DNA of 25,390 nt from positions 1 to 25,390 of the IMG/VR virus record IMGVR_UViG_3300021356_000150; one strand, 5' to 3'. Numbering within the stretch: the stretch's first letter is position 1; each line of letters starts with the position of its first letter. Below are positions 15,248 through 24,500 of the stretch, piece after piece. The stretch is from a virus. The notes under the pieces were generated by a model. It made no database searches and was not told where the DNA came from. It saw nothing but the letters and a program-made list of their open reading frames with translations. The translations under genes and the position numbers were made by a program.

Positions 15248-16074
15248 TATCCAATAAAGTCGAGGGGTGGTAATTCAAACTCAGACATCATTCTTCCTCT
15301 GATGTCTGCAAGTTCTGATTCTGCCTGTTGGAGAATCTCTCCACCATTCAGTTCAATACCACCAGGAAGTTTGACACCTCTAAATTTGCTAAGATTTCTT
15401 CCCCACTGCCTCTTAATAAGAGCAGTGAGATACAGTTTCATAAAACTGTCGTTATAAACTTGAGTAAATGTTTCTGGATCAAGTGCTCTATAACACTCAA
15501 GAATAATATATTCTCCTGCAGGTTGTGAACCCCAGTCAATATCCAGATATAATCTATCTTGTCTCTTGTTAAATCTAATTTGTTTATCTGGAGTCAATAA
15601 GAAATCGATATCTTCTAGATATGATTTGGTCATCGAATACTGAAGAAGTTCAACTGAATTGAAATAGTAGAGATCATTCAAAAACAATTGATACTTGATA
15701 CTGAACATTCCACCAGAAATGGAACTAGTATCAAACTTAAAAATCTTTTCGACTCCAATTACGGAGTCTGGAACATTGATGAAATTTGAATTTTCATACC
15801 AGGTATTACTAAATCCACCACCAGTTGCTGTTGTAGATTGAATACCAGTTCCAGTTGTAGGTACTGCTTTACCTCTGTCTATATCATCTTGAGTAAACTT
15901 ATACTTAAGATACATCTTCTCAACACCGTCATAGTGACGTTCGTTGAAGTATTGTAAGGCATCATCAACTAGATCATCAATTTGGTCATCATCCACATTG
16001 ATTTCTAGGACAGGAGCACCAAGTTGGCGCAAGCAATAATCGATAAGTCCTTGTCTAGTTGATGGTTTTGCCAT
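15247..16074 (-). CDS. 13: neck protein gp13
   Basis: gp13 binds the portal after packaging and forms the head completion ring with gp14. Length is 275 aa (T4 gp13 is 309). The N-terminal helical domain is characteristic: RQGLIDYCLRQLGAPVLEIN, then DDDQIDDLVDDALQYFNERH and YDGVEKMYLKYKFTQDDID. The C-terminal part (FMKLYLTALIKRQWGRNLSK, GVKLPGGIELNGGEILQQAE) matches the second conserved block of the family. Residues about 78-95 are a Thr/Gly loop. The ATG at 16074 is one base after the stop of the 61-aa gene, with no good Shine-Dalgarno sequence, and its stop overlaps the gene 14 ATG. Assignment is firm. Confidence 0.95.
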   Translation of the reverse strand: MAKPSTRQGLIDYCLRQLGAPVLEINVDDDQIDDLVDDALQYFNERHYDGVEKMYLKYKFTQDDIDRGKAVPTTGTGIQSTTATGGGFSNTWYENSNFINVPDSVIGVEKIFKFDTSSISGGMFSIKYQLFLNDLYYFNSVELLQYSMTKSYLEDIDFLLTPDKQIRFNKRQDRLYLDIDWGSQPAGEYIILECYRALDPETFTQVYNDSFMKLYLTALIKRQWGRNLSKFRGVKLPGGIELNGGEILQQAESELADIRGRMMSEFELPPLDFIG

Positions 16075-16075
16075 A

Positions 16076-16261
16076 TTACTTTTCTAATTGTGCCTTAAGT
16101 TCGGCGTTTTCTTCAAGTAGTGCATCCATTTGTTCCTGAAAATCTTGAGACATAGTTGCTAACTTTGCCTCAAGAAGAACATTTTGATTGGATACTGCTG
16201 CTAATTTTGAATTATAAATTTTGATGAGAACGTTTACATCCACTTCACTTTGATTTTCCAT
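16076..16261 (-). CDS. small coiled-coil protein upstream of gene 13
   Basis: Protein of 61 aa, not recognised by name. After an acidic start (MENQSEVDVN) the whole chain is a predicted coiled coil with heptad-spaced Leu/Ile/Val/Met (NVLIKIYNSKLAAVS, then LLEAKLATMSQDFQEQMDAL and LLEENAELKAQLEK). GAGGT at 16267-16271 lies 5 bases before the ATG. It sits between the 544-aa fibre-like gene and gene 13, one base from the latter. It might be a trimerising or linker piece of a neck fibre, or an assembly chaperone; neither is shown. Existence as a gene is well supported by the ribosome site and tight packing. Confidence 0.85.
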   Translation of the reverse strand: MENQSEVDVNVLIKIYNSKLAAVSNQNVLLEAKLATMSQDFQEQMDALLEENAELKAQLEK

Positions 16262-16266
16262 TAATT

Positions 16267-16271
16267 ACCTC
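16267..16271 (-). promoter_or_regulatory. ribosome binding site of the 61-aa gene, overlapping the upstream stop codon
   Basis: GAGGT begins within the TGA stop (16270-16272) of the 544-aa gene and stands 5 bases from the ATG at 16261. It supports reinitiation after the fibre-like gene. Confidence 0.65.
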
Positions 16272-17904
16272 AGAACGTACCCCCGTCCAGAGTTGAAGTC
16301 CAGTGGGGCTTATTAGTATATATTACGCTAACTGTGTTGGGAACTGAAGCAAGGTTAGCGATTGCACCACTTTGACCTTCTCTTCTTAAGTTGGCAGAAG
16401 TGTTAAATGTTCCTTCAACTCCGATAAGATTAACAGAGGATGAACCACTAACACCAGTTTCAACAATACCGTAGGCACCAGTTGTATCTTGTCTAATAAT
16501 ATCACCTGCAGAAGCAGTAATTGCTACATTCAGTGCGAGAGTATTTTTAGTGATAGCAGTTAAGACCTGCTTAGACGTAACTACAGGAGTTGCAGGTGCA
16601 TTAGTAGATCTTTGAAGACCGGTGTCATCAAAGTAGACAACACCACCAGTAGAATAATCACCAGACTGGTAATAGATACCTTTAATGTCAAGGAAACCTT
16701 TGGTTCCCGCAACAACGCTATTAGTAATAGTAGCGTCGGGAACATAGGTCCATCTTCTGCTGTCATCTGCATGAGTTCCATGGTTATCAGCATCTGCTGT
16801 GCTGACGGCAATGGAACTATCGTCCATACCGAAGAATCCAGTTTTATTGTTGGAAACTCCAGAACTTGTATTGAATGCGAAAGAAATACCTCTATCAGTA
16901 TTACTATCGTATCCGTGGGTAATTGTTACCTGAGTAGTTGTGCTAATACCAGCAGTTGTGGCATTACTAATCGTAATAACCTTGGTACCAGTATTGTAAT
17001 TTGTAATTGTTGTATTATTGGCAATACCTGCAGCAGCAGTAATAGAATCGCCAGTGTTGATACCTACAACAGAATCCAGAGTCAATGTTGTAGCACCACT
17101 GTTGGCATCTGCCATGACAGTTCTGGTGCTTGTAGTATCACCAACATGAAGAATTGGATCGTTTAAGGTTTTGGAAGTCGAGTTAACAGTTGTGGTTGTA
17201 CCATCAACCTGAAGGTTACCTTTAACAACAACAGTACCTTCATTACTCAGACCATCGGGATATGGGTCAATGTAAAGAGTATCAGTTCCACCTGCCATTG
17301 TGGAGATGACATTATCTTCAATCTTTACTTGATCAAAGAGTGCTGGGAATCCACTAACTTGAATACCAGTATTCCAAGTCCACTGTGCTCCAGTTACTTG
17401 AACACGATTTGTTCCATTCTCATCGTATTCAATCTTGGCATCTTTATCATCACCAAATGATAAGAAGGTGTCATCTGGAATATGAACCTCACCAGAACCA
17501 TTGGGGTCTAACTTAATATCCCCATCAGTATTTGTGGAAGAAATTACATTTCCATCAAGTCTTAAATTATCTACGTTCCACTCGTCAACTTTAAGTGATT
17601 CAGCACCACCTAAACCACTGTTAGTCGCTGGAGCAAGAACTGCAACAACACCCCTATCTTGGTTTCTAGTGTTGGCATTTGCTTGTCCTGCGATGGCACC
17701 AGCAGCGTGCTCCATCATGGAGGTGTAGAAAAAACCACCAATTGGATTTACGTTAGTTCCATCATCACCGAGGAAAACTCTATCCTTATATTGGTTAGTT
17801 CCTCCGAAACTACCAATACCAGTTACATAACCGTATTCGCCCCATTGTAAAGCAGATGGTTTACTAGTACCTGAGGATCTTTTGATCCTGATAATACTTG
17901 CCAT
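16270..17904 (-). CDS. fibre-like virion protein in the fibritin (wac) slot
   Basis: Protein of 544 aa, probably a trimeric fibre. The N-terminus ASIIRIKRSSGTSKPSALQW with GEYGYVTGIG is a fibre-attachment type domain. A beta-rich repetitive part follows (LRLDGNVISSTNTDGDIKLD, TLYIDPYPDGLSNEGTVVVK, GNLQVDGTTTTVNSTSKTL), the style of intramolecular-repeat fibres. A central module (SGATTLTLDSVVGINTGDSI, YNTGTKVITISNATTAGIS) resembles one I recall in cyanophage fibre proteins. The chain ends in STLDGGTF. In T4 order this position, just before 13, belongs to the whisker protein fibritin, but no sequence similarity to fibritin is visible. GGAGGA lies 10 bases before the ATG. A neck/collar fibre or a tail fibre are both possible; class is likely, exact location is inference. 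Confidence 0.82.
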   Translation of the reverse strand: MASIIRIKRSSGTSKPSALQWGEYGYVTGIGSFGGTNQYKDRVFLGDDGTNVNPIGGFFYTSMMEHAAGAIAGQANANTRNQDRGVVAVLAPATNSGLGGAESLKVDEWNVDNLRLDGNVISSTNTDGDIKLDPNGSGEVHIPDDTFLSFGDDKDAKIEYDENGTNRVQVTGAQWTWNTGIQVSGFPALFDQVKIEDNVISTMAGGTDTLYIDPYPDGLSNEGTVVVKGNLQVDGTTTTVNSTSKTLNDPILHVGDTTSTRTVMADANSGATTLTLDSVVGINTGDSITAAAGIANNTTITNYNTGTKVITISNATTAGISTTTQVTITHGYDSNTDRGISFAFNTSSGVSNNKTGFFGMDDSSIAVSTADADNHGTHADDSRRWTYVPDATITNSVVAGTKGFLDIKGIYYQSGDYSTGGVVYFDDTGLQRSTNAPATPVVTSKQVLTAITKNTLALNVAITASAGDIIRQDTTGAYGIVETGVSGSSSVNLIGVEGTFNTSANLRREGQSGAIANLASVPNTVSVIYTNKPHWTSTLDGGTF

Positions 17905-17905
17905 G

Positions 17906-18133
17906 TCAGAAATTTCCTCCGTTGATGTCTAAATTCTGTGTTGCACCTGGTGTAAGAGTCAACGTTGCTTCCCACTTTTGGATGGCACTGTTATAAACAA
18001 GGACCATGCCATTCTGTAAGTTGGAGGCACTAACATCGCTAAGTTCAGCCAAGGATAATCCCTGGGCACCAGCAAGTGAAGATATTACTTTTACTGCGGG
18101 TGTTTGCCCTACCCTGACCTTAATATCAGCCAT
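17906..18133 (-). CDS. 75-aa fibre-motif structural protein
   Basis: Protein of 75 aa. It contains LSLAELSDVSASNLQNGMVL followed by VYNSAIQKWEATL, the L-S-D-V...G-x-V-L-x-Y-N-x4-K-W motif frequent in phage head and tail fibre proteins. The C-terminus DINGGNF resembles the LDGGTF end of the next protein. It ends one base before the start of that gene, and its NGG codons supply the downstream ribosome binding site. A perfect TATAAATA box lies about 29 bases upstream; the start itself has no visible Shine-Dalgarno sequence. Likely a small virion protein working with the 544-aa fibre, perhaps as an adaptor; this is inference. Confidence 0.85.
   Translation of the reverse strand: MADIKVRVGQTPAVKVISSLAGAQGLSLAELSDVSASNLQNGMVLVYNSAIQKWEATLTLTPGATQNLDINGGNF
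17915..17920 (-). promoter_or_regulatory. ribosome binding site of the 544-aa gene, encoded by the last codons of the 75-aa gene
   Basis: GGAGGA spans the two Gly codons of the terminal NGGNF of the 75-aa protein and lies 10 bases before the ATG at 17904. It is the strongest Shine-Dalgarno match noted in this window. Confidence 0.7.
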
Positions 18134-18161
18134 TTACTATAGAGTTTCAGGATCTAGGAAT

Positions 18162-18169
18162 TATTTATA
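18162..18169 (-). promoter_or_regulatory. T4-type late promoter (TATAAATA) for the 75-aa/544-aa fibre genes and neck operon
   Basis: The minus strand reads TATAAATA and contains the TAA stop of the 56-aa gene (GGA-ATA-TAA-ATA). It lies 29 bases before the 75-aa start. Because genes from here to 17 are packed without clear gaps, it could drive the whole fibre-neck-terminase operon. Confidence 0.72.
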
Positions 18170-18335
18170 TTCCCAATCGTCCCACTACCTCTTGTTGCTT
18201 GAGATATAATTTTGCGTAAGACTTGGCAATATCCTTCAAAGTTTCCCTATCATCGCAAGAATCTATTTCTTTCGCTAGTTTTGTATACTCAAAACTCTTT
18301 GAAAGGTTCTCCAATACGATTTCATTTGGGTCCAT
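18165..18335 (-). CDS. 56-aa hypothetical protein
   Basis: Protein of 56 aa, starting MDPNEIVLENLSKSFEYTKL and ending VVGRLGI. It is short and mostly helical, with a conserved-looking block (EIDSCDDRETLKDIAKSYAK) and a basic/hydrophobic C-terminal helix (LYLKQQEVV). AGGAGC lies about 8 bases before the ATG at 18335, a good ribosome site. It overlaps the end of the preceding 71-aa gene by 14 bases, and its stop is inside a late promoter. I do not recognise the family; small genes at the fibre/neck boundary of T4-like phages are often virion or assembly factors, but no function can be given. Real gene is likely from the ribosome site and operon packing. Confidence 0.75.
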   Translation of the reverse strand: MDPNEIVLENLSKSFEYTKLAKEIDSCDDRETLKDIAKSYAKLYLKQQEVVGRLGI

Positions 18336-18537
18336 TAGTAAGCTCCTTTAGTAGTGATTTGATTTCTTCAATATCTCTCTTCAGTGTATCAAGCTCTTCC
18401 CTTTCTGTCTGCCTTCTTTGCTTCATTTTCATGTACTGCGAATAACCAGCACTATCGGTATTAACGATAGCGCCAGTTCTACGGTCACGGTAAAGATCTG
18501 TTTCTCCCTCTACCTTAATTAAATCTTCTTCCATCAT
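18322..18537 (-). CDS. 71-aa coiled-coil protein with N-terminal K-V-E-G motif
   Basis: Protein of 71 aa. The N-terminal half (DLIKVEGETDLYRDRRTGAI then VNTDSAGYSQYMKMK) fits a small conserved phage motif, V-x-G-x4-L-x-R-D-x3-G-A-I-x-N-T-D, that I recall from unnamed T4-like structural-region proteins. The C-terminal half is a charged helix (REELDTLKRDIEEIKSLLKE) predicted as coiled coil. The first ATG (18537) overlaps the stop of the giant upstream gene (ATGATGG); a second in-frame ATG follows at once. No Shine-Dalgarno sequence is visible, so coupling is likely. It may be a small baseplate, fibre or assembly protein; unknown. Confidence 0.82.
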   Translation of the reverse strand: MMEEDLIKVEGETDLYRDRRTGAIVNTDSAGYSQYMKMKQRRQTEREELDTLKRDIEEIKSLLKELTNGPK

Positions 18538-21500
18538 GCTAAGGCAATTGCTCTAAAGTCTCTCAGTTTAACAGGTGTTGATTCATTAGTTGTACTCATG
18601 ACTACCTTAATAGAGAATGCTGTAAACTGTTCCAAGTTATCAGCACTAAACTGATATTCTGAGAAGGAGTTTTCAGTATTCTGGTTAGGTGTCACAAATG
18701 CATCTGCTCTACCACTGTTCTTGTCTGGATCTTTAACTCTATCTCCGAATCCATCACCATCAGTGTCTAAAAGATTATCATATCCTGGGAATGGGATAAA
18801 CTTCTGATCAACCTCAGTGGAATCTGCTTTGAACAGTTGATAGAAGACTCTGAAATCAGCATCTTCTTGTCTGTTCGCAGCAATGATGACCTTGAGGCTT
18901 GTTGCTGGTTGTGCGAGAGAAACAGATTTGGTTACAAATACAGCACCATGTGGATCACCAATGATTTCATTAGATCTATGATCTGTAGAATAATCACTAA
19001 CTGGATTATTTGCTTTATTTCTTCCAAGAATGAATGTTGCGTTTGCCGCATCCATCATTGGAGATAGATCTTGATTATCAGATGCAAAATCAACTCTTAA
19101 TGTGAGTGACTTCTTACTTGGTAACGTACCCAATCTTGCCTCTTCATTAACTTTAGAAGCGACCATTCTTGGGGTGCTGAACTGATGTGGTTTGTTCAGA
19201 GTTACTGATTCATATCCTTGATCAAGGAATGAAACTTCTGTTCCACCAGAACTTGTTCCTGAAATTGTCCTTACATTACAGGTAATCTTGGTTCCAAGAC
19301 CTGGGGTAATGACATTAAATTGTGGAACTAGAGAACTAAACTGGCAGTTTTGAGAAATACCAACAGTGTCTCCACCAAATCCTTTTTCACTTGTGAATGA
19401 AAGTTGATTTGCTCCACTATCTCTAATAGTAGGAGATTCTAGAGATCTGTCAACTTCAAGGTAGTAGAAATCAATATCAGATTCGTCAAGGGTATATGAT
19501 GTTGATGGTACATCATGTGTTCTATTGATTCTGGTCAAAGAAACACCATTGACTTCATATGGTTGAATACTTGAATCAATTCCATGCTCAATCTTAATCG
19601 TTCCATCAAGATTTCTATTTGAGATGGTCAACGTACCGGCAGGAGCACTAGTCTCATTTACATCAGTAAAGCGAATAATCTCATTGTTTACAAGTGCATA
19701 ACCTCTTGAGGTAGTAATTCCTTCAAAGGTTGTAAACACTGTGGTATCAGCAACCGAGACATTTGTATCAGTCAGACCAAATGTTGCAGTGAGTTGTGTT
19801 TTCTTAGTGTCAGGTTGAATATCTTCAATCTTGACTTTGTTATTACCACCGTGGTGTGCGTGAGTTTGTTGCTTAACACGGAATACATTTCCAGAGAACC
19901 TATTGTCAATAAGACTTGATCCACCATTCACTGTGACATTAGATCCAGCAGAAGTTCTAGTTCCGTTGGCGGCGATTGTGAATAGTTGTGTGGTATCTGT
20001 AAAATTCTCACCTTGAACATCATTCAGATATAAAGTATCAACTGTGCCGATTGTGGTGATTGTTAATTTAGCACCTTTACCCTTTCTAACAGCAGCAGTT
20101 GAACCAATTGTTGATGTATCAATCTCAACTTGCTCACCAGCAACATAACCAGAACCATTATTGGTAAGGGTTGCTCCAGTAACCACACCACCAGCAACTG
20201 TAAGAGTTACCTGACCACCAGTACCCTTTCCAGTAAGAGATGTCAGATTACATGTTGTGTGCGTTCCGTTTGCATATCCACTTCCAGCAACATCAAGAGT
20301 GATAGTAGCTGCGGGAGCACCAAGATTTTCTATAAAACCAGTAATACCTCCATCATTACTTCCTTCACCAATTTTTGTACCAATAGTTGTTGCTGCAGTT
20401 GTGGCATTTCCACCATTATTGATTGGAAGTTTCAGTTTTCTTGGTAAAGATTCAATTGGGTTGGTATTGAGAGTGTGTGAGTTATCACTTCCTCTACTAG
20501 AACCAATGTCAGAGTTATACCAAGTTAAAGTACCAGACTTAACAAATTGTGCTTTGTAAATCTTGAAGGTGAGATCTTGGAACTGTGATGGTGTCCAAAT
20601 TGTACCATTCTGAGACTTAAACAGAGAACCACCAATATATTGCTTGGTGACAACAACGTTTTGAACATCAGGTAAAGATGTTGTTCTAACAGTCTTCTTA
20701 CCCATTGTTGCAGTCCACATTTCATACTCATCAGAGTCTGGGGACAGAACAACAATCGCATATTCTTTATCACCACCTTCCAGGAATACTGGTGATGGGA
20801 ATCTTACTCTTGTTGGGATTGGGTTGAATGGATCTGCTTCATTGATTTGAATATCCTCTGGTCTGAGATTAACTCTACACCAGTCAGCAACCAACCTATC
20901 AGTTGGAATACCGAGTTCCATTGTTCTAAGTTCAATCTTGACCTTAGTTGTACCTGTTGGTTTAGCAGCAAAATACAGATCAAATGATGTAAAGAAAATA
21001 CCTTTTCCAGGAACAGTAAATGACTGTGCCAGTGGATCTCTATGAGGTGCTTTTACTTCAACTTGAACTTCTGTTGGTTTTGCTGCAGGTTTGGGTGGAT
21101 TTCTTACAGAAACTCTAGATGTCTCTTGTGTGAGAATAGTTCCAGAACCAGAATATTCACCGATTGCTTCACTAGCAAATCTAGTAGATCCTGGAAGTAC
21201 AACTGTGTTTGGTGGAGTTGCTGTGACTTTTACAGTCTTAGTTCCTGCCTTGACTCTAGTAGCAGGTCTTGGCTTGCTATTAGGATCTCTAAAGAAGAAG
21301 TTTCCAACAATATCTCCCCAGTTATCAGAAATCAATTCTGCTCTGGTAATTGTTGCTTCAGCACTTGAAGAGCGACCAACAACTTTTGCTCCTTTCTCAA
21401 CATATCCATAATATTTTTCTACGTTTGCGAGAGATCTTACACCAAAGTTGATTAGTCTAGATGTTGGAGAATATCCAGCACCAGGTGCAGGTCTGTCTCT

Positions 21501-24500
21501 ATCATATGGGTCAACGCTATACGTTTCAACTAAAGTTGCTGGAGAACCAAGTCCAGCACCAATGTCTGGTCTTGATGTATCACCAAACTTATGATTAGGT
21601 GCTTGGATTCTAATCATACCAATCTTATTGTTATTGGCATCATAGATGTCTGCATCTTCAAAGACTTGGAAAGTTCCAGATCTCATCTGAATTTCACAAA
21701 CCTTAGGAACTACATCAACTTGCTGACTATCAAGATACTTGTAGTGCTTGGTAAATGGTCTTAAACCATCAGCATTAAAGTATACGTTTCTAGAACGCAT
21801 CCAAGGATCTGCCTCACCAGATACTTTTACATCTTCAACATAGTTAAACTCTCTAGCAGGTCCTTTGAGTTTTGGTGTAAACTTCGTTGTAGTTGTGATT
21901 GTTGTAGTAGTGAAAGCTCTAGTTTTTCTCTCACCTCTACCACCACCTTTCTTATAGGTGACATATTCAGTCTTCCTATCTACATCTCTGGTTGTGTTTG
22001 CTTCTTGCTTCCATTTAGCACCAGTCTGCTCAGTTCTATGGTCATCAATGTAGATAGTTCTTACCCAGTTATCTGATGGAGGATCTAATTGAACTCCACC
22101 AACAAAGACGATAACGTTGAATGGGTTTACATTCTCAACATTAGTCGCATGTGGTTGATTTAAGAATTCAACTTCATCGTACTTAAGGGTGAGCATATCA
22201 CCAGTCTTTTGAATATTGGTATCCAGAAGACGAAGATTTTGACTGAGATCTGCCTTTGTTCTATCAATATTTGGATCAAGTCCAAGATCTGCATTGATAG
22301 ACCAAAAATCAATAGGAGCAATAGCAGTAGCACCCTCTTTTGAAATCTCAACTGTAGAGAGATCTGGATTCATCAGAGACTTGTCTCTAAAGTCTGATAC
22401 AATAAATCCACTCTTAAATCTATCCAATCCATTAGCATCTGTTACCGATAATGTCTTGGCATTCAACTCAAGCATCGTCAGACTGGTAAGTTCTTCCAGA
22501 TTTTCAATTCTGTCTTCCAGTTTTCCAATGTCACGCATCGTGAATCTTCTGTTATCTCTGAACAGAATTCTTGGATCCTTGATAGCGTTATAGCAGAATG
22601 CTGGATACTGAATCTGTGCGATTTCCATCGCATCATCAGCAAGAACAGGTGACTGTGGAACATCATCAGGTTCGCCCTGAATAACTTCTACTTCACCAAA
22701 GCGATTAATACTGATAGTATCAATTCTTGGCAAATAGTAACTATACCCAACATGAGAAGTCTCATCTGGTGAGATTACATATGTGTAAGTTGCATCATAC
22801 TGCCTACTGGAGAAGTCAAATGGTGATGCTGTAGTAGAAGTAAATGGTTTTACTCTTGGTCTAAAGTCCACCAAATCAGAAACACTAAGTCCATTTGGAA
22901 GTGTTGGAAGATCACTTTGGTATCTGTCTGCAGAATAAGAATTTACAGTAAAGAAGTCTCCTTCATCACCAGAAGCAGCATCATATCTATCAAAGATTAC
23001 AAGCAGTTGCTTGCTTGGTGTTGGACTTCCAGGTCTTCTTTGAATTTTAGAGAAATCACAATATTCGTGACCATTACCATCAACCAGTCTGTAATTAGCA
23101 GTTAAGTCTACAAAACTACCTTTAGTAGTCTTCTGAACGATAGCTTCAATAGCAGAATCACCAAAAGTAACAGTTTCACCAGCAACAAAGTTGTTGCTAT
23201 TTCTTCTTACATAAGTGATTGTAGTTGCAGTTCTACCAACAACTTGTGCTACTGCTCTACTATCTCTACCCGTAATTTTTTCACCAACAATGGCATTCTG
23301 ATCAAGTGCTAAACCAGTTGCGAATGTCAGTTTATCCAGGACAGGAGCATTAGAGTCTGTTGATTCGAGAATAGCACGAACATTGACAACATCAGGAACG
23401 TTCAGGGAAATATCATTATCTTCAATTCTTAGTCCATAGAACTTATTAGCAGTAAGACCATTCAGAGCAGACTTCTTCTGAGTCTTATCGATGGTAACTT
23501 GCTCACTTCTAAGGAAGTTTTTAGTTTTATGAGAAATAACTCTTTTACTAAGAGTTACTTGTACAAGAGTATTAGTATCAGTGGTTTTGGTAAGACCATT
23601 CAGAGTTATGGATTCTCCATTGGCACCAAGGATGAAATTGGAATCAGTAAGAGGTTCAACGCTACCATCAGAATAATAAACCGCATATCTTTCAGCATCA
23701 TATGACTCATAAAATACATTAGTAAGACCTTCTGTTGCTTCAACAGCATCAGTAAGTGTCAATGAAATTTGACTACCAGAGAAACTAGCGACAGGAATTT
23801 GTCTAGTAATTGTTAGATCTGCTCTACCAAGATCAACTGATGCCGTATTAGCAATAGGCATTGGAGCGTAAAGACCTGTGGAACCAAAGTTAGTAATCTT
23901 TGGTGCCATGATGGAGAATGTATACTTGCCAGCAGCATTTACATTACGATAAACACCACCAACTGCTTGAGCATTAACGGTAATAGTAATCTCAGTACCG
24001 TCCGCATTGATCGAATCGATATTTGCATATACTGGATCAGCATTCCCATTCTGATACTTGATGGTTCTGCCTCTTTGGTTTCCTCTTGCTACAATTCCTG
24101 TTTGACCAGCAAAGAATCTTCCAGCAACAGTACAACCAGATTTGGTACCTGTTCCTGCAGAAGGAATTGTAATCATATCAGTCTTCGCAAAATTAGGAAG
24201 TTCTACAGGATAGAGAACTGTATCTGCGATAAAGTTTGGAGTTCCTGCGATACCATTTTTAGTAGCAACCTCTTGGAAAACTGCTTTGATATCATCTGTA
24301 GTGAAGACATCCAGTGCAGTAATACCAGACTGGAATTCGATATCCTCATTGATAATGACTTGCTCACCAGTCATAAACTTACCAGAAGTCTGTCTCAGAC
24401 TGTAGGTATTAGATGAGGAAGTTGCCAGATATCCAGTAGCACCACTAGAAAGACCTCTGAAGTATGAACCGACAGGAACATCAGTTAAACTATAGGTATT

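Noticed and set aside
16612-17166. Plus-strand open frame of 184 aa, Ser/Ile/Cys-rich
   Set aside because: Antisense of the repetitive Thr/Gly/Val fibre gene; low-complexity shadow.
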